Below are positions 17,840-25,473 of a stretch of 34,213 nucleotides of DNA, piece after piece. The notes below the pieces were generated by a model. That model made no database searches, was not told where the DNA came from, and saw nothing but the letters and a program-made list of their open reading frames with translations. This stretch comes from Clostridia bacterium (GTDB lineage: Bacteria; Bacillota; Clostridia; UMGS1810). The position numbers were made by a program, and so were the translations under genes. The stretch is taken from NCBI GenBank assembly GCA_016293435.1, contig JAEDEG010000019.1:1-34213 (forward strand), read 5' to 3'. The number at the start of each line of letters is the position of its first letter. Within the stretch, counting starts at the first letter, position 1.

Positions 17840-20503
17840 TTAATCATTAAATACAATTGCACATATCCACCATTTACCGGAGGTAAATACCAATGCCTTT
17901 GAACATTCTCTGCCATAGGTGTATCTGTCATATATATCTTTATGTTCAGTCATCTTAAAGCGTCCGTCGGATTTTGGATTATCTTTTACAAAGGCTGCAC
18001 CATTGCCGGTAAATCTGGATACGGGGTAGTTTTCTTTGGTTACAGCTCCGCCGTCCGAAACTATTTCTATAGTGAGATAATTACCGTCATTGTAGATTAT
18101 ATCACCATATACAAAACGGTTTCCTACGATGTTGTACGCCTTGTTAGGATTACCGGCAAATTCACCGCAAAGCTTTTCTTCGGATTTGTCAAACACATAC
18201 AGAGCTTTTTCAATTTTGTCTTCAGCATTAAGACTAAATTTGATAATATCACCGGATTCGGGAAGTGAGCCGCCAAGCTCGGCTTTCAAAGCCTCGATAT
18301 TAGCAATCTCTATGCTTTGAAGCTTGCCGGTATTAGAGGATTTTGACATCCATCCAACAAGCTCAAAAACCTCGTCGCCGTTTTCGTCAAGTCGCTGTGC
18401 AACGCGTTCAACAGCAAAAATGTTATAATTGGTGGTTAGATTTGCCGAGGTGTCGAATGATGTAACATATAGCATTGCCAAAGGCGATGCCGAATTGGGA
18501 TCGTCACCATAGGCAATAATCTTGGGAGATTCACCGTCAGAGAAACTGTAGCCTATGCGATATGCTGTTTCGAGATCACGTCTGCCTTCTTCCGGAGCCA
18601 CAAAGACCTTGCATTGACCTCCGGGAAAAAGCTGCAAATCAAAGCAGTTAAACACATCAGTATAGCGGTGGGCTTGGGTGCCGTCATAGTTTTTGTAGAT
18701 AAAATAATCACTCACATATTCACCGTTTGCATCAACCGCCGGGTTGGCAAGGCATATTGCGCTGATCTCACCGTTTGCATTGGTGCTGTATTTTACAACC
18801 TGACGTTTTATCTTTGTGCTGCCCTCTGCTGTGCCACATATCGAAAGGAACTGTTCGGGTTTTATAATCCTTTCTTCATTAAGCTTTATTTTCTTGGCAA
18901 GATTAAAGGTCTTGAATTTGGAATCAGTTCCAAATATTTTGACCATGTGAGTATCAATCATGCCTTCATTGGGTTTATAATCAACAAGGAGCCCGAGCTC
19001 GCCGTCAAACACTGCCGCTTCCATGTCAGAAACATAGCCATAGCGGTCAAAATACACCGACACATACATTCCCGGAGCAAGCTTATCGTTGTCGGGATTG
19101 AGGCTCACGCCGCGGCTGCATTTATATTCTATACCGCCGATTGACACTGCGGTGATAATGTTGTTTTCTTTAGTAAGATAGTCTATCTTGCCCGAGCTCG
19201 ATTCAACAGTTACATATATGCGGGTTACCCTGCCGCCAAAATCTCTGTAGTAGGTGAGAATGTCGCCTGCGGCAATTTCCGAGGGGAGAATCGGCTGACC
19301 CGAAGCATTGAGGATGTTTATGCTGTTTTCCTCATAGTCGCTTATGTCGATTGAGGTGCCGGATCTGATCTTTGAGCTTATGAGGTCATTTTTGACCGAG
19401 GCAACAACCATTGTTTCGTAGGCTTCAACAAATATAACATCTGCTTTGTTGTCGCCTGTGTTGTCAATGCACTTTATAATACCGTCATATTTTCCTGTGG
19501 TGTATGGATTTAATGTGTTGAGGTCGTAGCTTTCCACCACGGTATTGTTATATACCACAATAACTCTTTTATCCAAATTTACTTTTTTCTCTTTGCCCTC
19601 TGAGGTTTCATACACATATTGGTCATATCCGGCAGATATTATAGCATCTTTGTCAAAGGTTGTTATGGTGTTGTCGTTGGATTCATAATATACAACCTTG
19701 TATTTGCTGCCCTCCTTGGTGCAAAAAAGCTCTGCACTCATACCGATAAGATCTGCAACCGGGACACTGTCTTCGCAAAGATTCATTACCTCTCCGTTTA
19801 GAGCAATACGGCCGTAGGAGAGGGGCTCACCGTCAAAGTTTGTTACAGAGTTGGCTGTTATAACACCGCTCCCTCTCACAATATTAAAATAGTGGCTTAT
19901 GTAGGTTATATCATCCTCAACGGTATATTTTTCGTTGCCATAGCTTTCCATTATCGGAGCCTCTGCCGCATAACGGAAAAGGTCTGCCGCGCCGTTGTAG
20001 GTGAGGACTGAATTAAGGTCTGACGGGGGATTGTGCAGCATACCAAGGCTTATTGCCACAGCGTGGTAGCCTGTGGGCCAGCCGCCCATTGTCTCTGCCT
20101 TTACGCTGTAGCCCAAAAAGCTTACAACAGCCTTTAGTGCCTGAGCATAGGTTACATTATTGTCTGTACCAAAGAGCCCGCCTCCAATGCCGTTCATTAT
20201 GCCAAGTGCCGCACAGGCTCTTATGGGTTCGGTATCTTCTTCTTTTACATCGGAAAAATCGATTACATAATCCGAAAAATCGGGAACATACTTATTTATT
20301 AGTATGCGATAAAACATTTTGGCAAGCTCGCCTCTTGTGACAGGCATATTGCCATCTGTCGAAGAAGCTGTTATGCCCAATGCAGATAGAAACCTCAGGC
20401 TGCCTCCGTCATTTGACAAAACAATGGCTTCCTCTTCTGCGCTTGCCGGATAAACGGCTAAGCACAAAACAAAACAGAGTATCAATGACAAAATTTTTTT
20501 CAC
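17840..20503 (-). CDS. Exported protein with N-terminal SLH-like repeats and long unknown beta-rich region
   Basis: The 887-residue product has a signal peptide (1-22), then three divergent SLH-like segments (about 35-190; motifs MPVTRGELAKMFYRI, VTYAQALKAVVSFLGY, LTYNGAADLFRYA). SLH domains attach proteins to pyruvylated secondary cell-wall polymers. The remaining 690 residues are predicted to be beta-rich by their alternating pattern and match no family I can name. Translation begins at GTG 20503. The ribosome binding site AAGGAGG is encoded in the last codons of the upstream SLH gene, whose TAA stop directly abuts the GTG. A role as a surface scaffold or receptor for the neighbouring lyases is inferred from context only. 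Confidence 0.82.
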   Translation of the reverse strand: MKKILSLILCFVLCLAVYPASAEEEAIVLSNDGGSLRFLSALGITASSTDGNMPVTRGELAKMFYRILINKYVPDFSDYVIDFSDVKEEDTEPIRACAALGIMNGIGGGLFGTDNNVTYAQALKAVVSFLGYSVKAETMGGWPTGYHAVAISLGMLHNPPSDLNSVLTYNGAADLFRYAAEAPIMESYGNEKYTVEDDITYISHYFNIVRGSGVITANSVTNFDGEPLSYGRIALNGEVMNLCEDSVPVADLIGMSAELFCTKEGSKYKVVYYESNDNTITTFDKDAIISAGYDQYVYETSEGKEKKVNLDKRVIVVYNNTVVESYDLNTLNPYTTGKYDGIIKCIDNTGDNKADVIFVEAYETMVVASVKNDLISSKIRSGTSIDISDYEENSINILNASGQPILPSEIAAGDILTYYRDFGGRVTRIYVTVESSSGKIDYLTKENNIITAVSIGGIEYKCSRGVSLNPDNDKLAPGMYVSVYFDRYGYVSDMEAAVFDGELGLLVDYKPNEGMIDTHMVKIFGTDSKFKTFNLAKKIKLNEERIIKPEQFLSICGTAEGSTKIKRQVVKYSTNANGEISAICLANPAVDANGEYVSDYFIYKNYDGTQAHRYTDVFNCFDLQLFPGGQCKVFVAPEEGRRDLETAYRIGYSFSDGESPKIIAYGDDPNSASPLAMLYVTSFDTSANLTTNYNIFAVERVAQRLDENGDEVFELVGWMSKSSNTGKLQSIEIANIEALKAELGGSLPESGDIIKFSLNAEDKIEKALYVFDKSEEKLCGEFAGNPNKAYNIVGNRFVYGDIIYNDGNYLTIEIVSDGGAVTKENYPVSRFTGNGAAFVKDNPKSDGRFKMTEHKDIYDRYTYGRECSKALVFTSGKWWICAIVFND

Positions 20504-22186
20504 TTATACCGCCTCCTTTGTAATGCATGTGTATATAATTTTTGCCGCTTCGGCACGGCTTATGGAATCTTTTGGTCTGAATGTGCCGTCTTTGTAGCCG
20601 TTTATGATACCGAGGTCTGCCAGTGAAGCAACCGCCTCTTTGGCATAATCGGAAACAGTGTCGATATCTTCAAACACCGCCTTAGGATCGGTGGGTGAAC
20701 CGAGGTATCTGTATATGATAAGTGCCGCATCCTCACGCTTTATGCTGCTTTGGGGATCAAATCTGCCGTCGGAGCCCTTGATGAGCCCTTTTGCACTGAG
20801 TGCCGACACTGCATCAAAGTACCATTCACCGGGCTGTACATCCACAAAGCTTTCTCCTGAGCCCGCAATATTGAAGGCTCTTTGCATAATCGCTGCAAAT
20901 TCTGCACGGGTAATGCTGCCGCTCGGGCAAAAGCTGCCGTCTTCGTAGCCGGTAATTATTTTTTTGTCGGAAAGTGTTTTTATAGGCTCATATGCCCAGT
21001 GAGACTGCGACACATCCGAAAACGCACTGCCCTGTGCCGAGCCTATATCGGAGGTGTTTTCTGCAGGAAGATAAGATACGGGAGCATCACCGGTTGATGT
21101 GTTCGGTGTGGGAGCTGTGCTCACGCCGCTGCCGCCGCCCGCAAACCCGCTTCCGCCGGAACCGCTGCCGCCCGATGAGCCGCCCTTTTTAAGCCTGTTA
21201 AAATCTTTGGCAAGGTCTGTGAGTGTGTCGGAATCGAGATCCAACATATCGAGATAAAGCTCTCTGTCCGCCTTTGATGGAATGTCAAAGCCTGCTTCTT
21301 TGTAGGCATCTTCATATTTTTCAAAATAGTTCTGAATGTGACCGTAGCCCTTGGACGAATAATTCATAAGTACATTGAAGTACACAAGCTCGCTGAATTT
21401 TTCTTTTGCATCTTCATAGGATGTGAAATCGTTTTTGAGCATACCCTTATTTACATTTGCAACACCCTCGTCAGAAAGGCTTTGGCTGTAGTCTTTGTAT
21501 TCGTCTGTAGAGGTAACCGACATTTTTTCTGCGAATTTGAGCCTTTTGTTTTCGGTAACAAGCTCTTCTTTGCCGGCATTATATGCCGCAAGAATGAGTG
21601 CGTCTTCTATTGAAGAAACCACGTTATCAAGGTTTGCCATTTCTTCGGGGAAAGCTTTGCCGCTCAGCCCTGCGCGCACATCCAAAATAGATTTTGCAAT
21701 TTGGTCGGTATCGCCCTTTGTGTAGAGCGGATTTTGAGACATAGAAAAAATGTTCATTGTCTTATCGAGCACCGCCTTGATATCCGCTTTGGTCTCTGCT
21801 CTGTTGAGAGCTTTGATATTTGTGAGCTTAAAATCTGATGTGTAGTATATAAATTCGGTGTTTTCCATAGCTCCGTCAATGTCGGTATATATGCCGAAGC
21901 TGCCGCCAACAGCCCCCGAAATCGGAATCTCAAAGCTATAGCCGTCATTTTTTGCTCTTGCGCCTCCAAAATACAAAACAGCGCCGTTTTCACCCACCAA
22001 TGCCTGCTCATAGGTAAATCCGGGGTTTGTCACAAGAATTGAAACATATGCTCCCTTGGCGGCATCGCCGCTCACCTTGAGCGTGTCGGAAATAACATCT
22101 GCCACCTCCACTGCCGGAGCAGCAAATGCAGCCGTTCCAATGCCAACGGCAAAGCTCATTAATACTGCTGATAATTTTTTTAGCAT
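20504..22186 (-). CDS. Exported protein with three C-terminal SLH repeats
   Basis: The 560-residue product has a signal peptide (1-23), a beta-type domain (about 25-120), and a helical region (120-333) with acidic/Lys-rich helices. A low-complexity Gly-Ser then Pro-Thr linker (335-386) leads to three good SLH repeats at 389-438, 447-496 and 505-555 (ITRAEFAAIMQR, IKREDAALIIYR, ISRAEAAKIIYT). The SLH triplet should anchor it non-covalently to the cell wall, with the N-terminal part displayed outward. The function of the N-terminal part is not recognised. It sits between the GH20 gene and the second SLH gene, and its stop codon touches the next start, so the two SLH proteins are probably made together. 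Confidence 0.88.
   Translation of the reverse strand: MLKKLSAVLMSFAVGIGTAAFAAPAVEVADVISDTLKVSGDAAKGAYVSILVTNPGFTYEQALVGENGAVLYFGGARAKNDGYSFEIPISGAVGGSFGIYTDIDGAMENTEFIYYTSDFKLTNIKALNRAETKADIKAVLDKTMNIFSMSQNPLYTKGDTDQIAKSILDVRAGLSGKAFPEEMANLDNVVSSIEDALILAAYNAGKEELVTENKRLKFAEKMSVTSTDEYKDYSQSLSDEGVANVNKGMLKNDFTSYEDAKEKFSELVYFNVLMNYSSKGYGHIQNYFEKYEDAYKEAGFDIPSKADRELYLDMLDLDSDTLTDLAKDFNRLKKGGSSGGSGSGGSGFAGGGSGVSTAPTPNTSTGDAPVSYLPAENTSDIGSAQGSAFSDVSQSHWAYEPIKTLSDKKIITGYEDGSFCPSGSITRAEFAAIMQRAFNIAGSGESFVDVQPGEWYFDAVSALSAKGLIKGSDGRFDPQSSIKREDAALIIYRYLGSPTDPKAVFEDIDTVSDYAKEAVASLADLGIINGYKDGTFRPKDSISRAEAAKIIYTCITKEAV
20512..20518 (-). promoter_or_regulatory. Ribosome binding site inside the upstream coding sequence
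   Basis: AAGGAGG is formed by the Lys-Glu-Ala codons at the end of the 560-residue SLH gene. It lies eight bases before the GTG start of the 887-residue gene. With no gap between TAA and GTG, re-initiation by terminating ribosomes is likely. Confidence 0.85.
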
Positions 22187-22211
22187 TCAGACCAAACCTT
22201 TCATAAAAATT

Positions 22212-22245
22212 TTGAAAACATGGCGCAACAGCGTCCATATTTCAA
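22212..22245 (-). terminator. Possible partial terminator or attenuator between GH20 and SLH genes
   Basis: On the minus strand, TTGAAA, ATGG and CGC pair with GCG, CCAT and TTTCAA around a TGTT loop, with small internal bulges. The hairpin is followed by AATTTTT. It lies in the 73-base gap after the GH20 stop. It could reduce transcription of the downstream secreted genes relative to GH20, or simply protect the 3' end. Confidence 0.45.
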
Positions 22246-22259
22246 TTGAGTTTTAACGT

Positions 22260-24137
22260 TTAGTATGCACATACCGAGATAATATTTTTAAACAAATTGC
22301 TCTCGGTAAGGGGATTTTCCTGATCTTTGTAATATACGCGTTCTTCCTCGAGCTCTTCTATTTTCGCATATGTACCGCTCAGGTAGCCGTTTACACGAAG
22401 CATTGCGGTTTCAATTCTTGATTCCACACCGCCGAGGAGCGTATCCACACCTTCAATACCAAAGGGCTTGTTGATTTTGAGCCATCTTTCTTTTAGCATT
22501 GCATGATAGCTCTTATAGAGAACAAGCAGTTCTTTGAGAGCGGCACTGAGCCTTGTAAGCTTTTTGTTATCTTTGGCAAGATATGCGTCTCTTATCTCGG
22601 GACCGATGGTCGATTTTATAACCAGAATTTTTGCAAGGGTTTCTGTTTGATTGAATATATCGTTGAACTTGCCCATATCGCCAAGCTTTTCGAGACCCTT
22701 GAGATACTTTTTGTAGTGTGATTTGAAATCGTAGCCCGAGAGAGTTTTGTCATAAAGCCCAAGCATAATATCATTGAAGAAAATCTGAGCGGAGGAATTG
22801 ATACAAAACATTCCGGGCTGACCGTACTGTTCGATATCCTTTGCGCTGAAATCATCGAGCCCCAAAAGCATAAAGTCTTCAAACCTATATCCGGTGCACA
22901 CTTCAAACATATGCGAAAGCTGAGCATCCGACACCTCGTCGTTATACATCTGTTCGGCATACATTTGGAGCCCGGGGAGAATTGAGAAGTCAAATCCTGC
23001 GCAGGTGTTTGCCCACACTGTGGCAAACACATCTCTCACACCGTTTTCTTTGCATGCTTTGAGCTGACCGCGCGCTGTGTCAAAGGTTTTGACAAAGCTT
23101 GGCACAAGTCTGTTCCATGTCCAGATGCCTCCGGCAAACACAACCTTTCTGCCGAGATGCTCACGATGTGCATTTATAAAATAATTTGCTACCTTGGGAT
23201 TCTCATAGCAATAATCCCAATACACCATCTCTATATTTTTGGCAAGGCGCTCGCTTGCATCCTCGGGAATAACGGAGGTGCGGTCGTAGTCGCCGCCAAG
23301 AACACCGTTTTTGAAAAACATATCGCTCCACATCATGGGCTCAAGGTCATATTTTTTGCAAAGCTCACACACATTGTTAACATGCTCCACCATAAGGTCA
23401 AAGGGCTTAACATATCCTCTTTCTTTCAAGGTTTTGCCAAAGGATACATCAACTGCTTCGTCAAGACCGATGTGTATTCTTTTGGAAGAAAAACATTCTT
23501 TGACGGTCTTAAACATTTCTTCTATAAAATCGTAGGTTTCTTTTTGACCGACACAAAGGCAATTTGATGTATTTCTGAAATTTGCGGCATATCCCCACCC
23601 CAAGGTGGTGGAGAGGTGGGAAAGAGTTTGTATACAGGGGATAAGCTCAATGCCAAGCTTTGCGGCATATGCGTCAATCTCCTTCAGCTCTGCCTTGGTG
23701 TATCTGCCTCTCATAAATCCAAACATGGGATATTTGTCTATTTCATATGTATCCTCTGTGTAAAGCATTAGCATATTCAGACCCATAAGAGCCATATATT
23801 CTATATAATCCTTGAGTGTATCTACCGTATAAACCATATTTCTGGATAGGTCGATCATTGCACCGCAGGTATCAAAATGCTTTTTGGCATCCACCGGTTC
23901 AAAGCTTCCTGTGCTGATTGAATGTGCACATATGGCAAGACCGCGGAAAAACTCCGCTTTTTCGGAATATGTTATAATATATGAATTGCCGTCTGAGCTC
24001 ACGGTAAGCTTATCTTTGCAAACAGCGCTTACGGGTATGCCGTCCGGGCAAAGCTTTATATTGAGTTTTGCCGAAAGAAGCTCTGCCCCTTCGATGAGAG
24101 CCATATCAGCGATTAAATTTATTTTAATATGTTCCAT
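22260..24137 (-). CDS. GH20-type beta-N-acetylhexosaminidase, cytoplasmic (copy 1)
   Basis: The 625-residue protein is a glycoside hydrolase family 20-like exo-hexosaminidase, expected to release terminal beta-GlcNAc or GalNAc by substrate-assisted catalysis. A small N-terminal alpha/beta domain (1-85) is followed by a TIM barrel with FDTCGAMIDLSRN near 88-100 and HIGLDEA, where Asp226-Glu227 form the catalytic pair. A helical C-terminal region (about 470-625) follows. There is no signal peptide, so it should work in the cytoplasm on imported sugars, like intracellular GH20 enzymes of streptococci. ATG 24137 is chosen because GGAAGG lies 5 bases upstream; an in-frame extension to 24242 runs through the promoter. 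It is the first gene of the leftward cluster, divergent from araC. Confidence 0.9.
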   Translation of the reverse strand: MEHIKINLIADMALIEGAELLSAKLNIKLCPDGIPVSAVCKDKLTVSSDGNSYIITYSEKAEFFRGLAICAHSISTGSFEPVDAKKHFDTCGAMIDLSRNMVYTVDTLKDYIEYMALMGLNMLMLYTEDTYEIDKYPMFGFMRGRYTKAELKEIDAYAAKLGIELIPCIQTLSHLSTTLGWGYAANFRNTSNCLCVGQKETYDFIEEMFKTVKECFSSKRIHIGLDEAVDVSFGKTLKERGYVKPFDLMVEHVNNVCELCKKYDLEPMMWSDMFFKNGVLGGDYDRTSVIPEDASERLAKNIEMVYWDYCYENPKVANYFINAHREHLGRKVVFAGGIWTWNRLVPSFVKTFDTARGQLKACKENGVRDVFATVWANTCAGFDFSILPGLQMYAEQMYNDEVSDAQLSHMFEVCTGYRFEDFMLLGLDDFSAKDIEQYGQPGMFCINSSAQIFFNDIMLGLYDKTLSGYDFKSHYKKYLKGLEKLGDMGKFNDIFNQTETLAKILVIKSTIGPEIRDAYLAKDNKKLTRLSAALKELLVLYKSYHAMLKERWLKINKPFGIEGVDTLLGGVESRIETAMLRVNGYLSGTYAKIEELEEERVYYKDQENPLTESNLFKNIISVCAY

Positions 24138-24177
24138 ATAAACCTTCCTTTTCACTACGTTATCTTTATTTATTTTT

Positions 24178-24186
24178 ATTGTATCA
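24178..24186 (-). promoter_or_regulatory. Extended -10 promoter of the GH20-SLH-lyase cluster
   Basis: On the minus strand TGA-TACAAT gives an extended -10 (TACAAT at 24183-24178), with a predicted start near 24171. No good -35 box is found at 17 bases, as expected for an activator-dependent promoter. Confidence 0.5.
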
Positions 24187-24201
24187 CACATAATTTGTGA
24201 T
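24183..24201. promoter_or_regulatory. Palindromic operator candidate
   Basis: ATCACA and TGTGAT form perfect 6-base half-sites separated by 7 bases. The site touches the -10 box of the GH20 promoter and occupies its spacer, a typical place for a dimeric regulator. The binding protein is unknown. Confidence 0.4.
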
Positions 24202-24204
24202 TGC

Positions 24205-24262
24205 TTCAAAATTATTGGTACTATTTTAAGAATAATTGGCATATATTTTTCAAAATAATTGA
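24205..24262. promoter_or_regulatory. Three direct repeats, candidate AraC-type binding sites
   Basis: Similar 14-mers end in TTGG or TTGA at 24205-24218, 24226-24239 and 24249-24262. Pairwise they match at 11-12 of 14 positions; the spacing is 21 and 23 bases. AraC-family proteins often bind direct repeats about two helical turns apart. The nearest copy lies at about -34 to -47 of the GH20 promoter; the farthest overlaps the araC -35 box, suiting activation of GH20 and autoregulation of araC. The region is AT-rich, so chance similarity is possible. Confidence 0.45.
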
Positions 24263-24287
24263 CTTGTTTCTTTTTTTATTATATAAT
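24259..24287 (+). promoter_or_regulatory. SigA-type promoter of araC (distal)
   Basis: -35 TTGACT (24259-24264) and -10 TATAAT (24282-24287) are separated by 17 bases. Starting near 24294, the transcript would carry a leader of about 240 bases before the araC ATG. Confidence 0.75.
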
Positions 24288-24425
24288 CATCTATATAAAC
24301 CAAGCATACGAATAAGGCGGAAATTTTTGTAGTCTTTTACAAAATTTCCCACAAATAAACGTGCTTATACTGTTTAAAATATTCTTTTATTCCACAAAAT
24401 TTTGAAGTTAAAAAACGATATATGC

Positions 24426-24453
24426 TTGAAAAAATATATAACTTTCATATAAA
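24426..24453 (+). promoter_or_regulatory. Second possible araC promoter (proximal)
   Basis: TTGAAA (24426-24431) and TATAAA (24448-24453) are separated by 16 bases. This would give a leader of about 75 bases. The surrounding DNA is very AT-rich, so this is weaker evidence than the distal promoter. Confidence 0.35.
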
Positions 24454-24533
24454 GGAATTTTAAAAAAATATCATTATAAACACAACAGAATTTTGATTTT
24501 TACAAGAATTTAAAAATTTTTCGAGGTGATTAT

Positions 24534-25367
24534 ATGTCAATTCCACCAAGTCAATATCCCGAAAGCTTTAGAGAAGATATATTTGTAAATTTCTGCCGCA
24601 ACGGCTCATCACCCACCGAGGCAATACAGCATTTTCACAGCTATCATTATGAAATATGCTTTGTACTGAAAGGCAGTGCCGTTTATTATTATGACTTTGA
24701 ATCGGTCACCATTACCCCTCACGATATAATATTTTTAAACAAAAAGACTGCCCATCTGTCTATTGAAGACAAGTTTGAAGACTGCGAACGCATTATAATT
24801 AATTTTAACGACAGATTTTTGCGTAAATTTTCGCTCAATTATCATTTTTTGAATCAAATTTTTACCGAGCCTGTGTTCAAAATACCTTCAAACCGCGAAT
24901 CGGACATAACAAACATACTGACCGAGCTTGTGTATGAAAGCGATTATCCGTCAAACTTTTCGACCAATCTTATAAACGGCAATGTGTATAAGCTTTTGGT
25001 AACCATGTATCGCGTTGTTACCAACACACATATTGAAAAAATTTTGCCGACAAATCCGATAATAGAAACCGCCACAAAATTTATATGCAAAAATTATGCG
25101 GCAAACATCACCTTAGAGGATGTGGCAAATCACTGCCATGTAAACAAGTGTTATTTGTCAAAGCTCTTCAAAAGCATTATGGGCATCAACTTTATCAGCT
25201 ATATTAATTCTATAAGAATACAAAACGCTGCCGAAATGCTGACCGACACAGACAAGAGCATTGCCGAAATTTCCGATTGCTGCGGATTTAACAGTCAGAA
25301 CCATTTTTGCAGTGTGTTCAAAGCCACCAAGGGTGTTTCTCCCTCGGAATTTAGAAAAGCTAAATAA
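24534..25367 (+). CDS. AraC-family transcriptional regulator
   Basis: The 277-residue protein has an N-terminal cupin-like sensing domain (about 25-90, with HFHSYHYEICFVLKG and a PHDIIFLNK turn). A C-terminal AraC DNA-binding domain (about 175-275) contains both helix-turn-helix units: ITLEDVANHCHVNKCYLSKL and SIAEISDCCGFNSQNHF followed by GVSPSEFRK. Regulators of this type usually bind a sugar and activate nearby catabolic genes. It is the only plus-strand gene here. It is divergent from the GH20-SLH-lyase cluster and convergent with the MATE-GH20-GH2 set, so it sits where it could control both. The ATG follows GAGGTGA. The inducer is unknown; a glycan fragment is the natural guess. Confidence 0.93.
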   Translation: MSIPPSQYPESFREDIFVNFCRNGSSPTEAIQHFHSYHYEICFVLKGSAVYYYDFESVTITPHDIIFLNKKTAHLSIEDKFEDCERIIINFNDRFLRKFSLNYHFLNQIFTEPVFKIPSNRESDITNILTELVYESDYPSNFSTNLINGNVYKLLVTMYRVVTNTHIEKILPTNPIIETATKFICKNYAANITLEDVANHCHVNKCYLSKLFKSIMGINFISYINSIRIQNAAEMLTDTDKSIAEISDCCGFNSQNHFCSVFKATKGVSPSEFRKAK

Positions 25368-25408
25368 TGGATTTTGAGAATTATTTGTGAAAAATTCGAA
25401 CAATAAAG

Positions 25409-25435
25409 ACACCGCTCACCAATGGCGAGCGGTGT
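25409..25435. terminator. Bidirectional terminator between araC and the GH2 gene
   Basis: ACACCGCTC (25409-25417) pairs with GAGCGGTGT (25427-25435); the inner bases extend the stem with one mismatch on the plus strand and a wobble on the minus strand. T-containing tails follow on both sides. It lies between two convergent stops and can serve both genes. Confidence 0.85.
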
Positions 25436-25473
25436 TATATTATGGATGTGGTAATTCCCGTTGTATATTTGAT

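Noticed and set aside
24138..24242. N-terminal extension of the first GH20 protein
   Set aside because: The extra 35 residues cover the promoter and operator region, and a strong ribosome site fits ATG 24137.
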